From Serratia liquefaciens (lineage in GTDB: Bacteria; Pseudomonadota; Gammaproteobacteria; Enterobacterales; Enterobacteriaceae), in contig JAAXZN010000034.1 in NCBI GenBank assembly GCA_012719855.1, positions 1 to 64,000 on the forward strand: DNA of 64,000 nt. Reading direction: 5' to 3'. Under the pieces are notes generated by a model that was not told the DNA's origin, ran no database searches, and saw only the letters and a list, made by a program, of their open reading frames with translations. The position numbers were made by a program, and so were the translations under genes. Numbering within the stretch: the first letter of the stretch is position 1; each line of letters starts with the position of its first letter. Shown here piece after piece: positions 45,385 through 54,296 of this stretch.

Positions 45385-46184
45385 TATTTAGTTACGTCCG
45401 CGCCAAACCATTTCTCGGAGATCTTCGCCAGCGTGCCGGCTTTTTGCATTTCGGCAATCGCCTGGTTAATCGCGGCCAGCAGTTCCGGGTTGTTTTTACG
45501 CACCGCCACGCCCGACTCCTGACGCGAGAACGCCGGGCCGGCTACAGCCAGCGTATCGCCGGTTTTCTTCACCAGATCCAACGCCGCCAGACGGTCCACC
45601 AGAATGGCGTTGATACGGCCTACGCGCAGATCCTGATATTTGGTCGGATCATCATCATAGGTACGCACGTCAACGCCCTGCACATTGTCACGCAACCACT
45701 GTTCGTAGTTGGTGCCAAGACCCACGCCGACTTTTTTGCCCTTCAGGTCTTCCGGCTTGGTGATGGTGCCTTCATTGCCCTTCTTCACCAAGGCCTGAAT
45801 ACCGGAGACGGTATAAGGCGTCGAGAAATCGTATTTCTTTTTACGCTCGTCGGAAATGGTCACCTGATTGATCACCACGTCGATGCGTTTTGAATCCAGC
45901 GAAGCCAGCATGCCGTCCCACTTGGTAGGGTTCAGCTTAGCTTTAACGCCAAGATACTCCGCCAGGGCGTTGGCGAAATCCACCTCGAAGCCGGTCAATT
46001 TGCCGTCTTCCCCCTGGAAGCTGAACGGCGGATAAGTGCCTTCCAACCCGACAACCAGGGTCCCGTGATGCTTCACCTGCTCCAGCAGGTTATCGGCGGC
46101 ATAGGTCTGCGTGCTCAAACCGGCGGTCAGCGCAACGCTCATCACGCCCAGCAGCAATTGACGACGAACTTTGGAAAAGATCAT
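45384..46184 (-). CDS. tcyJ: Periplasmic L-cystine-binding protein TcyJ (FliY)
   Basis: 266 residues (same as E. coli FliY). Signal peptide ending TQTYAAD. Family blocks VVGLEGTYPPFSFQG, LNPTKWDGMLASLDSKRIDVV and GVGLGTNYEQWL. I use the ATG at 46184; a GTG two codons upstream is possible. The old name fliY reflects its place beside fliAZ, not a flagellar role. About 115 bp separate it from dcyD, so it may have its own promoter. Confidence 0.94.
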   Translation of the reverse strand: MIFSKVRRQLLLGVMSVALTAGLSTQTYAADNLLEQVKHHGTLVVGLEGTYPPFSFQGEDGKLTGFEVDFANALAEYLGVKAKLNPTKWDGMLASLDSKRIDVVINQVTISDERKKKYDFSTPYTVSGIQALVKKGNEGTITKPEDLKGKKVGVGLGTNYEQWLRDNVQGVDVRTYDDDPTKYQDLRVGRINAILVDRLAALDLVKKTGDTLAVAGPAFSRQESGVAVRKNNPELLAAINQAIAEMQKAGTLAKISEKWFGADVTK

Positions 46185-46298
46185 AAACACCCCATCTGTT
46201 GTTTATCTTTTTTGATATCAGCACTTTAACAGTGTGACCGCCTGCTTGAAGGAATATAACCTTATAAATATAGTTCAAAATGGAATAACAAACCGCGT

Positions 46299-47291
46299 TC
46301 ACACCTGTGGATGATAGGCGAACAGCGCCGGCGCACCGCCGGTATGGATAAACAGGATCGGGCCCTCATCGCGGAAACGTTGCTGGGCTACGCCGTCGAT
46401 CAGACCGGCCATCGCCTTACCGCTGTAAACCGGATCCAGCAACACCCCTTCCTGCTGTGCCAACAGGTGTATCGCCGCCATGCCCTCTTCGTTTGGCATG
46501 CCGTACTGCGGCGCAAAATAGTCGTCCCACAGCGTAATCGGCGCCAGTTCGTCGATGTCCAACGAACAGGCCAGCGCTTTTTGGATCAGCTCCACCTTGG
46601 GCAATTGGTCGATCACCTTGCGTGAAACGGTCACGCCGATCAGGTGCGTTTCCGGCAGCAGTTGCTGCAGGCCAACGGCCAGCCCGGCATGGGTCCCGGC
46701 GCTGCCGGAGGCCACCACCACCGAGCTGAACGCGACGTTGCTGCGCTGGCTCTGTTCGGCAATTTCCAGCGCACACTGCACGTAACCCAGCGCCCCCAGC
46801 GCATTGGAGCCCCCTACCGGCACCACATAAGGTCGGAAACCTTGCCCTTCAAGACGGGTCGCCAGATCGGCCAACTGCTGTTGCGGGTCGTGCAGCGCAT
46901 CGCACATCACCACTTCGGCGTTAAACAACCCGAGCAGCAAGCGGTTGCCGTTGGTCAGGTAGTTTTCTGCCTGGGTGTCGATTGGATTTTCCAGCAGCGC
47001 TACGCAGTGCAGACCCAGCTTGGCCGCCACGGCAGCCGTTTGGCGAACGTGGTTGGATTGGATGGCGCCGGCGGTGACCAGCGTGTCCGCACCCTGACGC
47101 AGCGCTTCTGCGGCAAGAAATTCCAGTTTTCTCAATTTGTTACCGCCCATTGCCATCGGTGTGACGTCGTCACGTTTGATGTAAATTTCGCGGCCAAGGT
47201 AGTCTGAAAGGCGAGACAGTTTTTCGAGCGGAGTGGCAGAGCCCACTAAATCGAGGCGCGGGAATTGCGCCAGTTTGTGTTGCAGATTCAC
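46299..47291 (-). CDS. dcyD: D-cysteine desulfhydrase DcyD
   Basis: 330 residues from a GTG at 47291 with GGGGGAAG upstream, matching the start of E. coli DcyD (328). A longer frame back to 47360 exists. PLP enzyme of the tryptophan synthase beta type; the PLP lysine is in [15 protein letters not shown], and [20 protein letters not shown] holds the phosphate loop. Degrades D-cysteine to pyruvate, ammonia and H2S. It is placed between fliZ and tcyJ. Confidence 0.92.
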   Translation of the reverse strand: MNLQHKLAQFPRLDLVGSATPLEKLSRLSDYLGREIYIKRDDVTPMAMGGNKLRKLEFLAAEALRQGADTLVTAGAIQSNHVRQTAAVAAKLGLHCVALLENPIDTQAENYLTNGNRLLLGLFNAEVVMCDALHDPQQQLADLATRLEGQGFRPYVVPVGGSNALGALGYVQCALEIAEQSQRSNVAFSSVVVASGSAGTHAGLAVGLQQLLPETHLIGVTVSRKVIDQLPKVELIQKALACSLDIDELAPITLWDDYFAPQYGMPNEEGMAAIHLLAQQEGVLLDPVYSGKAMAGLIDGVAQQRFRDEGPILFIHTGGAPALFAYHPQV

Positions 47292-47390
47292 AACTTCCCC
47301 CAGGGAATCAGATATCAACATCCAAAAGATAGATTTAGCAGATGTGAACCCAATAATCACTCTTTATTCGTGGCGGGAGAGACACGAAAA

Positions 47391-47410
47391 CCCCGGCTGG
47401 CGCGCCGGGG
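47391..47410 (-). terminator. Terminator of fliAZ
   Basis: CCCCGGCGCGCCAGCCGGGG followed by TTTTCGTG on the minus strand, just after the fliZ stop. Confidence 0.8.
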
Positions 47411-47417
47411 AGGCAGA

Positions 47418-47927
47418 TCAGTAGCTTTTTTGCCAGGCAAGATACTGGTCGTATTTGCGCAGCGCGATGCGGTAATTGTTGTGCGCCGCCGAAGGCAGGT
47501 CTTCGATGATGCGCTGATGGCTGACGTTACTGGCAAACTTGTCGGCCGGGTAATTGCGCTCCACCAGCATTTCATCCAGCCGACGCAGGCGCACCACGTA
47601 TTCGCGGATGGTGCTGTGGCTCATTTCGGTCTGCTCAAACAGATACTGCTTGAACGCCATGATGTCGAAATAGCTCGGATGGCTGTTGCAGGAGATCTCA
47701 CTGCAAAAGCGGCACAGCGCCGTCAGCTCATTTTGCACATTCAGCCACACGTGATCGTCAATCGGCTGGTCCATGCGCGCAATGGCATCTTTGTTGATGA
47801 TCTTGCCACGAAACACCAACGCCATGCGATCCAATAGCTTGCCGCACTGAGAGCAATGGGTCTGGCTGTGTTTGTAATCTTTCAAATAACGGCTCAGCGG
47901 CCGTTTTTTCAATAGTATGCCTGGCAT
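47418..47927 (-). CDS. fliZ: Flagellar regulator FliZ
   Basis: 169 residues from ATG 47927 (MPGILLKKRPLSRYLKDYKH), the start that aligns with other enteric FliZ proteins; the RBS is weak and a start at 47984 is not excluded. Contains the core-binding/integrase-like N-domain with FDIMAFKQYLFEQTEMS and a C-terminal NNYRIALRKYDQYL. In enterics FliZ is a DNA-binding regulator that supports flagellar gene expression and antagonises RpoS or biofilm genes. Downstream of fliA, same operon. Confidence 0.9.
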   Translation of the reverse strand: MPGILLKKRPLSRYLKDYKHSQTHCSQCGKLLDRMALVFRGKIINKDAIARMDQPIDDHVWLNVQNELTALCRFCSEISCNSHPSYFDIMAFKQYLFEQTEMSHSTIREYVVRLRRLDEMLVERNYPADKFASNVSHQRIIEDLPSAAHNNYRIALRKYDQYLAWQKSY

Positions 47928-47985
47928 AGGAGCAGTCCGATTATCGCAATGGTGATCAGGTTGAAGGATCAAGGTTGAGTACATG

Positions 47986-48708
47986 TCAGTTCTCGTTCGC
48001 CAGTCGGGCGCGCAGACGTTTGATCGCCTGACTATGCAGTTGGCTGACGCGCGATTCGCCCACGTCCAGCACGGCACCGATCTCTTTCAGGTTCAACTCT
48101 TCCTGGTAATACAGCGTCAGCACCATTTTTTCGCGTTCCGGCAACGCCTCGATGGCGTCGATCACCCGTTGGCGCAGATTGCCCTCCAGCAGATGATGTA
48201 ACGGATTGGCCTCTTCGTGCCCTTCCAGCAGCGGTTCCGCGCTTTCGCCGTGCTCTTCCCGCCATTCGTCGTAGGAGAAAAGCTGACTGTTATTGGTGTC
48301 CAACAGAATTTGACGGTACTCATCCAAAGGCAGGTTCAGCGTCTGCGCCACTTCCACTTCGCTGGCCGGTCTGCCGAGCCGCTGTTCCAACTGCCGCATC
48401 ACCTGCGCCACTTCACGGGCATGGCGACGCACGCTGCGCGGCACCCAGTCACGGCTGCGCAGCTCATCGAGCATGGCGCCGCGAATGCGTTGCACCGCAT
48501 AGGTGGTAAAGGCGGTTCCCTGCAGGGCGTCATAACGCTCAACGGCGTTCAACAGCCCAATTCCTCCGGCCTGCAACAGATCGTCGAGCTCCACGCTGGC
48601 GGGCAACCTGACCTGCAGGCGCAACGCCTCGTGGCGCACTAACGGAACGTAGCGTAGCCAGAGAGAATTTTTGTCCATCACGCCTTCGGCGGTATACAGA
48701 TCGCTCAC
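47986..48708 (-). CDS. fliA: Flagellar sigma factor sigma28, FliA
   Basis: 240 residues, GTG start, collinear with E. coli FliA. Region 2 VELDDLLQAGGIGLLNAVERYD and RIRGAMLDELRSRDWVPRSVRR. Region 4 EREKMVLTLYYQEELNLKEIGAVL...RVSQLHSQA. Directs RNA polymerase to late flagellar genes; two matching promoters precede fliC and fliD. Confidence 0.97.
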   Translation of the reverse strand: MSDLYTAEGVMDKNSLWLRYVPLVRHEALRLQVRLPASVELDDLLQAGGIGLLNAVERYDALQGTAFTTYAVQRIRGAMLDELRSRDWVPRSVRRHAREVAQVMRQLEQRLGRPASEVEVAQTLNLPLDEYRQILLDTNNSQLFSYDEWREEHGESAEPLLEGHEEANPLHHLLEGNLRQRVIDAIEALPEREKMVLTLYYQEELNLKEIGAVLDVGESRVSQLHSQAIKRLRARLANEN

Positions 48709-48837
48709 TATGTCTAAAACCTGCGGATAAGAGAGTCAGCGCTATTATCCGTAGGGGGCAAAATGCCAATCGGCTGAACAGTCGTACAAAACAGGCCTTA
48801 TTTGCGCCATGCATTAGCTGAGCGGCGCGCGACCATA

Positions 48838-48862
48838 AAAAAACCCCGCCGAGGCGGGGTTC
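48838..48862. terminator. Terminator between fliA and fliC
   Basis: ACCCCGCCGAGGCGGGGT with TTTTTTTATGG downstream of fliC on the minus strand. Confidence 0.9.
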
Positions 48863-48892
48863 TTTTGCGACAGGTTAATCGGGGAGAGTCGA

Positions 48893-50143
48893 TTAACGCA
48901 GCAGGGACAACACGTTCTGAGTAGACTGGTTAGCCTGTGCCAGAACAGAGGTGCCAGCCTGTTGCAGGATGTTGGCACGGCTCATGTTAGACACTTCGGT
49001 CGCATAGTCAGCATCTTGAATACGGGACTGAGAAGCAGACAGGTTGTTCACGGTGCTGTTCAGGTTGTTGATAACAGAATCGAAACGGTTCTGTACCGCA
49101 CCCAGGGAAGAACGCAGACCGTCAACCTGAGACAGTGCTTTGTCCAGGGTTGCCAGTGGGTCGGCAGTTTTAGGCGTGGTGCTCATTTCAGCGCCTTTGG
49201 TTACTTTACCTGCGCTGTCTGCAGTGGCCTTGAAGTATTTGGCGTCTGCACCGGTACCTTCCTGGATCAGGTAAGATTTGCCGCCGTCATAGGATTTCAG
49301 ACCAGTAGTGTCGCCCGTTGCAGTAACTTCTTCACCCACTGTAGTAACAGTTTTTGCACCGGTCAAAGCAGTCGTTGCACCTGAATCGGTAGTGCTGAAA
49401 CCGGTTACTTTGCCCGTAGTTTTATCGATAGTGGCTTCAAATGTTTTAGTACCACCTGCGTCAGTACCATAGATCTTGCCATCATCTGCTTGTACGAGGT
49501 GATCCGGATCTGCTGCTGGACTACCGATTTTTTTACCATCGATATCAATAGTAAGTTGTTTACCTGTAGCAACAGTCGTTGCTGCACCGCCAACTTTAGT
49601 GGTATCAACGCCGTCTGCCACGCTGAACTTATCCAGGCCCAGAGTTTTAGAGTTGATGTTTTTCAGATCGATCTGGATGGTTTCGTTGTCGTTAGCACCC
49701 ACCTGGATGGTCAGCTTCTGGTCGCCGCTCAGCACTTTCACGCCGTTGAAGTCGGTTTGTTCGGAGATACGGTTGATCTCTGACATGCGCTCGCTGATTT
49801 CGTCCTGGATAGACTGCAGGTCGCTGGAAGAGTTAGAACCGTTCTGAGACTGTACGGTCAGACGACGGATGTTTTGCAGGTTGTCGTTGACTTCGTTCAG
49901 TGCGCCTTCGGTGGTCTGCGCCAGAGAGATACCGTCGTTGGCGTTACGGGAAGCCTGAGTCAGGCCTTTGATGTTAGCGGTGAAACGGTTAGAGATCGCC
50001 TGACCCGCAGCATCATCCTTGGCGCTGTTGATACGCAGACCGGAAGACAGACGCTCGATCGCAGTACCCAAAGAAGACTGAGATTTGTTCAGGTTGTTCT
50101 GCGCCATCAGCGACAGGCTGTTGGTATTAATTACTTGTGCCAT
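48893..50143 (-). CDS. fliC: Flagellin FliC
   Basis: 416 residues. Conserved D0/D1 ends: MAQVINTNSLSLMAQNNLNK, SSGLRINSAKDDAAGQAISN at the start; SRIQDADYATEVSNM and ending QSTQNVLSLLR. The middle (~170-320) is the variable surface domain, rich in Thr, Gly, Asp and Lys and with more AT-rich codons. Secreted without a signal peptide by the flagellar export apparatus. A sigma28 promoter lies upstream. Confidence 0.97.
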   Translation of the reverse strand: MAQVINTNSLSLMAQNNLNKSQSSLGTAIERLSSGLRINSAKDDAAGQAISNRFTANIKGLTQASRNANDGISLAQTTEGALNEVNDNLQNIRRLTVQSQNGSNSSSDLQSIQDEISERMSEINRISEQTDFNGVKVLSGDQKLTIQVGANDNETIQIDLKNINSKTLGLDKFSVADGVDTTKVGGAATTVATGKQLTIDIDGKKIGSPAADPDHLVQADDGKIYGTDAGGTKTFEATIDKTTGKVTGFSTTDSGATTALTGAKTVTTVGEEVTATGDTTGLKSYDGGKSYLIQEGTGADAKYFKATADSAGKVTKGAEMSTTPKTADPLATLDKALSQVDGLRSSLGAVQNRFDSVINNLNSTVNNLSASQSRIQDADYATEVSNMSRANILQQAGTSVLAQANQSTQNVLSLLR

Positions 50144-50236
50144 TGTATGCTTTCCTTACGTGTCAGTTGCGATCTTCGCAACGTAGTTAAAAGGTTCGGG
50201 CTGCTTTGCCCACGGCGTCAACCACCGTCCCATCAG

Positions 50237-50263
50237 GTATCGGCCCTCCCCCTGCAACCTTTA
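50237..50263 (-). promoter_or_regulatory. sigma28 promoter of fliC
   Basis: Minus strand TAAAGGTT-N11-GCCGATAC, one base off the consensus GCCGATAA, ~95 bp before the fliC ATG. Confidence 0.88.
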
Positions 50264-50356
50264 GAAATTTTTTGTTTTTTTTTCGCTTTGCCGCAATGGC
50301 AGAAATAACGCGGTTTTTCCTTCCTCTATTGCGCCATCGTTTTTTAAACTTTTCGG

Positions 50357-50383
50357 TAAACTTTTTCTCCGCTGGGCCGATAA
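50357..50383 (+). promoter_or_regulatory. sigma28 promoter of fliDST
   Basis: TAAACTTT-N11-GCCGATAA, near-perfect match to the FliA consensus, ~40 bp before the fliD ATG. Confidence 0.93.
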
Positions 50384-50424
50384 ACGCGTAAAGCGAATAA
50401 AGTCATTATTAAGGAGAATTACGA

Positions 50425-51822
50425 ATGGCATCGATCAGTTCATTAGGCATCGGCTCAGGACTCGACCTCAACGGCTTGCTGGACAAGCTGACCAAAGCGG
50501 AACAGCAGCGTCTGACCCCGTACACTACCCAGCAGACCAGCTATAACGCCCAGTTGACCGCCTACGGCACGTTAAAAGGCTCGCTGGAAAAGTTCGATAA
50601 CCTCAGTAAAGAGCTGGCGAAACCGACGTTTTTCAACAACACCACCGCCAGCAAACACGATCAGTTTGCCATCACCACCACCGACAAGGCCGTGGCGGGC
50701 AACTACATTGTCGAAGTTCAAAAACTGGCACAACCACAAACGTTGACCACTCAGGCGTCGATTACCAATCAGACGGAAAAACTCGGCACGCCCGGCAGCA
50801 GTGACCGCTCAATCACCATAACCGCAGGGGATCCACAGAAAGAAGTGAAGATCCCACTAACCGATGATCAAACCTCGCTGGTGGAAATGCGTGATGCGAT
50901 TAACAATGCCAAAGCCGGCGTCAACGCCAGCATCATGCGGGTAGGCGACAACGACTACCAATTGGCGATCAGCTCCACTGCCACCGGCGAGAAAAACACC
51001 GTTTCGGTGCAGGTCAATAATGACAACAAGTTGGGCGACATCCTCAATTACGACGCCACCTCTAAAAGCAACGCAATGAAGCAAACCGTGGCCGGTCAGG
51101 ATGCCGAAGTCTTGGTTAACGGCACGAAAATCAAGCGCAGCACCAACTCGATTGCCGATGCCCTGCAGGGCGTGACCATCGATCTGAAAACCGTCACCAA
51201 AAAAGATGAACCGCAGAACCTGGTGATCAGCACCGACAAAACCGGCACCGCCGACAAGATCAAAGACTGGGTCGACAACTATAACTCGCTGCTGGATACC
51301 TTTAACTCGCTGACCAAATATACTCCGGTCAAAACCGGTGAGACGCAGAATGCCAAAAACGGCGCGCTGCTGGGGGATAACACCCTGCGCGGTATCCAGT
51401 CGTCGATTAAAAGTGCGCTCAGCGGCGCGCAGGATAACCCGGAGCTGAAGGGCCTCGGCAACCTGGGGATCACCACCAACACCAAGACCGGCAAGCTGGA
51501 AATCGACAGCACCAAGCTCAACAAAGCCATCGATGAAAAACCGGAACAGGTTGCCAACTTCTTCGCCGGCAACGGCAAAGATACCGGCATGGCCACCGAG
51601 ATCCACAATGAGATCCAAAGCTACATCAAGGCCGGCGGCATCATTGAGAACTCGACCAAAAGCATCAATACCAGCCTTGACCGCCTGAACAGCAAGATCA
51701 CCACCGTGACGGCCAGCATCCAAAGCACTATCGATCGCTATAAACAACAATTCGTCCAACTGGATACCATGATGTCCAAGCTGAGTGGCACCGGTGATTA
51801 TTTAAAACAACAGTTCAAGTAA
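50425..51822 (+). CDS. fliD: Flagellar filament cap protein FliD
   Basis: 465 residues. Starts SISSLGIGSGLDLNGLLDKL, the conserved N-terminus of HAP2. The C-terminus has heptad-like KITTVTASIQSTIDRYKQQFVQLDTMMSKL. Forms the pentameric cap under which flagellin folds. Divergent from fliC; first gene of fliDST. RBS AAGGAG lies 9 nt before ATG. Confidence 0.96.
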   Translation: MASISSLGIGSGLDLNGLLDKLTKAEQQRLTPYTTQQTSYNAQLTAYGTLKGSLEKFDNLSKELAKPTFFNNTTASKHDQFAITTTDKAVAGNYIVEVQKLAQPQTLTTQASITNQTEKLGTPGSSDRSITITAGDPQKEVKIPLTDDQTSLVEMRDAINNAKAGVNASIMRVGDNDYQLAISSTATGEKNTVSVQVNNDNKLGDILNYDATSKSNAMKQTVAGQDAEVLVNGTKIKRSTNSIADALQGVTIDLKTVTKKDEPQNLVISTDKTGTADKIKDWVDNYNSLLDTFNSLTKYTPVKTGETQNAKNGALLGDNTLRGIQSSIKSALSGAQDNPELKGLGNLGITTNTKTGKLEIDSTKLNKAIDEKPEQVANFFAGNGKDTGMATEIHNEIQSYIKAGGIIENSTKSINTSLDRLNSKITTVTASIQSTIDRYKQQFVQLDTMMSKLSGTGDYLKQQFK

Positions 51823-51849
51823 GAACTTTTTAACCAGGTAAAAAATCAC

Positions 51850-52260
51850 ATGTATAACCGTAGCGGAACTCAGGCCTACGCCCAGGTCAGTCTGGAAAGT
51901 GGCGTAATGAGCGCCAGCCCGCACCAGTTAATCGTGATGCTGTTCGACGGGGCGCTTAGCGCCCTGTTACGCGCACGGATACTGATGAATCAGGGTGATA
52001 TCGCTGGCAAAGGACTGGCTCTGTCAAAGGCCATCAATATTATCGATAACGGCCTGAAAAGCGGTCTCGACCACCAGCAGGGCGGTGAAATGGCCGATAA
52101 CCTGGCGGCGCTGTATGACTATATGAAACGGCGCCTGATGCAGGCCAATTTGCACAATGATGAAGCGGCGATCTCCGAAGTGGTGAAGCTGCTGGAAAAT
52201 ATTGCTGACGCCTGGCGCCAGATTGGCCCCAACTATCACCCTACTCAGGACGCCGTGTAA
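51850..52260 (+). CDS. fliS: Flagellin export chaperone FliS
   Basis: 136 residues, all-helical. Motif [22 protein letters not shown] near residues 24-45 is diagnostic. Binds the C-terminus of FliC in the cytosol to prevent polymerisation and delivers it to the export gate. Confidence 0.96.
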   Translation: MYNRSGTQAYAQVSLESGVMSASPHQLIVMLFDGALSALLRARILMNQGDIAGKGLALSKAINIIDNGLKSGLDHQQGGEMADNLAALYDYMKRRLMQANLHNDEAAISEVVKLLENIADAWRQIGPNYHPTQDAV

Positions 52261-52628
52261 TGGAACGTCAACAACAGCTGTTAGCCGCCTATCAGCAGGT
52301 GTATAGCCTGAGTAGCCAGATGATCGTTCTGGCACAGACGGAAAGATGGGAAGACCTGGTCGAGCTGGAACTGTCCTACGTGACGGCGGTGGAAAGAACC
52401 GCCGCATTTACCGGCCAGGCCGGTCCTTCAATGGCGTTACAGGAATTGCTGCGCAATAAGCTGCAGCAAATCCTCGACAACGAGACCGAGCTAAAACGTC
52501 TGCTGCAGCAACGCATGGATCAATTGAAAGAATTAATCGGCCAGTCGACGCGCCAAAACGTGGTTAACAGCACTTACGGCCAGTTTCACGATCGCGCCCT
52601 GTTGCTGGGAGATCCGCAAATCAGATAA
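52260..52628 (+). CDS. fliT: Flagellar chaperone FliT
   Basis: 122 residues. The ATG overlaps the fliS stop by one base (TAATG). Short helical protein with [33 protein letters not shown]. Chaperone of FliD and, in Salmonella, an inhibitor of FlhDC. Confidence 0.93.
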   Translation: MERQQQLLAAYQQVYSLSSQMIVLAQTERWEDLVELELSYVTAVERTAAFTGQAGPSMALQELLRNKLQQILDNETELKRLLQQRMDQLKELIGQSTRQNVVNSTYGQFHDRALLLGDPQIR

Positions 52629-52939
52629 GCTCGCAGCAATAACGGCAACAATGGAATAGATAGCAGCATGCACTATTATTCCCCGGTTAAGTCAGAATAT
52701 TAATCCATGCCATTTGAATTATTCAGATATTGGGTAATTAGATAAAATGTGCAATTCGAGCCTTGCTCTCACTTTAACGGATAAATACCACTCCGACACG
52801 GACGTTTTCTGTTCAGCAGGAAATTGATTTTTGATAGATAAAACACGCTGTTGTGTTTCACAACCTATGGAAAGATGTTGCTCCAACGCCAATCAAAGCG
52901 TAAAGATATTCATAGATAATGGCTGCGAAATGAATATCG
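52629..52939. other. Non-coding stretch between fliT and the AraC-type gene
   Basis: 311 bp, AT-rich, with several TTTAACGG/GATAAA-like runs but no terminator stem or operator I can support. It must contain the promoter of the next gene. Confidence 0.4.
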
Positions 52940-53806
52940 ATGGAACGTACAATTAATCTTTGTCCAGGAATTGGTGCATCGGCACACATCATTCAGCATA
53001 CTGAATTATTATTTCCTTCAGTCTATTTTGAACAGCCGCACTTGTACCTGGTGCAGCAAGGCCACAAACGCGTACGTTGGCAACAGCGTGAAGTGGTGGC
53101 TCATGCGGGCGAGCTGTTGATTATCGATGGGGGCCAAACCGTGGATATTATCAACGAACTCTCTGAGGACGGGGTATTCAGCTGTCAGCTATTGACCTGC
53201 GATCCGCAGTTGCTCACCGTACCGCCGCCCCAGGTTGAAAGCTCACCACCGACTCCCTTTGACGCGGTGATGGCATTATGCAATCTGCCCTGCGCGCTGA
53301 TGCACAGTTTCGAGACCACCAGCCTGGCGCTGGCGCTTAAGCATCGTTTCCCCACGGTCATCATCCGCCATAAAATGCTGGAAATTCTGCTGTGGTTAAA
53401 ACAATTCAATATCAGCTTTATCCATAACGAAGCCAGGAATTTAACCCAACGGGTACGCCGCTGTCTGGCCACCGATCCGCACAACATCTGGACGGCGGCC
53501 GAAGTCGCCGAAACCTTGTCAATGAGCGAGGTGGTGCTGCGACGCAAGCTGTCGGCGGAAAATACTGCGCTGCGTAATCTGATGATCGACGTGCGCATGA
53601 GCAGCGCGCTGGCCCTGCTGCAATCTACCGATTGGCCAATATCGGCAATCGCCCAGCACGTGGGGTATGAAAGCGCTTCGCGGTTTGCCGAGCGCTTTCG
53701 CAAACGCTTCGGCTTTGCGCCCACCGCCATTCGCGGACATCAGCGGGCCATGGAACCCATGGCCATTCGCCCCGATCATTTCAGCATGATGCAAGCCCCG
53801 GAGTGA
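52940..53806 (+). CDS. AraC-family transcriptional regulator
   Basis: 288 residues. Cupin-like N-domain (to ~130), then the two-helix-turn-helix AraC domain: WTAAEVAETLSMSEVVLRRKL and ISAIAQHVGYESASRFAERFRKRFGFAP. The RBS is poor. No effector or target can be inferred; the layout resembles E. coli GadX/YdeO-like regulators. Placed between fliT and the two tiny membrane ORFs, within the flagellar region. Confidence 0.85.
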   Translation: MERTINLCPGIGASAHIIQHTELLFPSVYFEQPHLYLVQQGHKRVRWQQREVVAHAGELLIIDGGQTVDIINELSEDGVFSCQLLTCDPQLLTVPPPQVESSPPTPFDAVMALCNLPCALMHSFETTSLALALKHRFPTVIIRHKMLEILLWLKQFNISFIHNEARNLTQRVRRCLATDPHNIWTAAEVAETLSMSEVVLRRKLSAENTALRNLMIDVRMSSALALLQSTDWPISAIAQHVGYESASRFAERFRKRFGFAPTAIRGHQRAMEPMAIRPDHFSMMQAPE

Positions 53807-53929
53807 TGGCCGCCGGCGTAAATTAAATCATTGAACAATGAAACTGTGGTTTATACCGGCAATATTGGCGCAAAACAGGCGGGTGGGATAGCATCGGCGA
53901 GCATTCGGGTCATCAGAAGTGAATAAACC

Positions 53930-54037
53930 ATGCTCAACGAAAAACTGCTATTTTCCCTTGCGGTGCTGCTGCTCGGCATATGGTTGCTGGGCCTGACGTA
54001 CGAAGAAGACGCCATGCGGATGCTGGCGGGAAAATAA
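53930..54037 (+). CDS. Small predicted membrane protein, 35 residues
   Basis: Reads MLNEKLLFSLAVLLLGIW then LGLTYEEDAMRMLAGK: one membrane segment and a short charged tail. The RBS is weak (AGAAGTG). An intrinsic terminator follows the stop directly, which supports its being a transcript end. Not recognised. Confidence 0.5.
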   Translation: MLNEKLLFSLAVLLLGIWLLGLTYEEDAMRMLAGK

Positions 54038-54068
54038 ATCTGCAGGCCACAGCCGTGGCCCAGATTAT
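54038..54068 (+). terminator. Terminator after the 35-residue ORF
   Basis: ATCTG-CA-GGCCAC-AGCC-GTGGCC-CAGAT stem followed by TATTTTAG. Confidence 0.7.
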
Positions 54069-54069
54069 T

Positions 54070-54165
54070 TTAGCTTTGCTTAATTAAAACGCTTATTAAT
54101 ACCACCAGAACGATCAGGATTAAAATACTTACCCCTTTCCATCTGCGTTCACTTTTGCTGCTCAT
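54070..54165 (-). CDS. Small predicted membrane protein, 31 residues
   Basis: Minus-strand ATG reads MSSKSERRWKGVSILILIVL then VVLISVLIKQS and TAA. A positively charged N-terminus before one membrane helix suggests N-in topology. GGATAAG lies just upstream. Convergent with the 35-residue ORF. Not recognised. Confidence 0.5.
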   Translation of the reverse strand: MSSKSERRWKGVSILILIVLVVLISVLIKQS

Positions 54166-54296
54166 TTTCTTATCCGGTAATTGAAAAACCTTAACCCGGA
54201 AATTATACCCCCGCATCCTGTGCAGCAATGTGAGTTAAACCGGGGTTTCTGCCCTGCTACTCCAGCGATTGACGTTCCCGACCAGGCGACCAAAAC

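Noticed and set aside
45384-46184. FliY as a flagellar gene
   Set aside because: The name is historical; the protein is the cystine-binding protein TcyJ with its permease and ATPase next to it.
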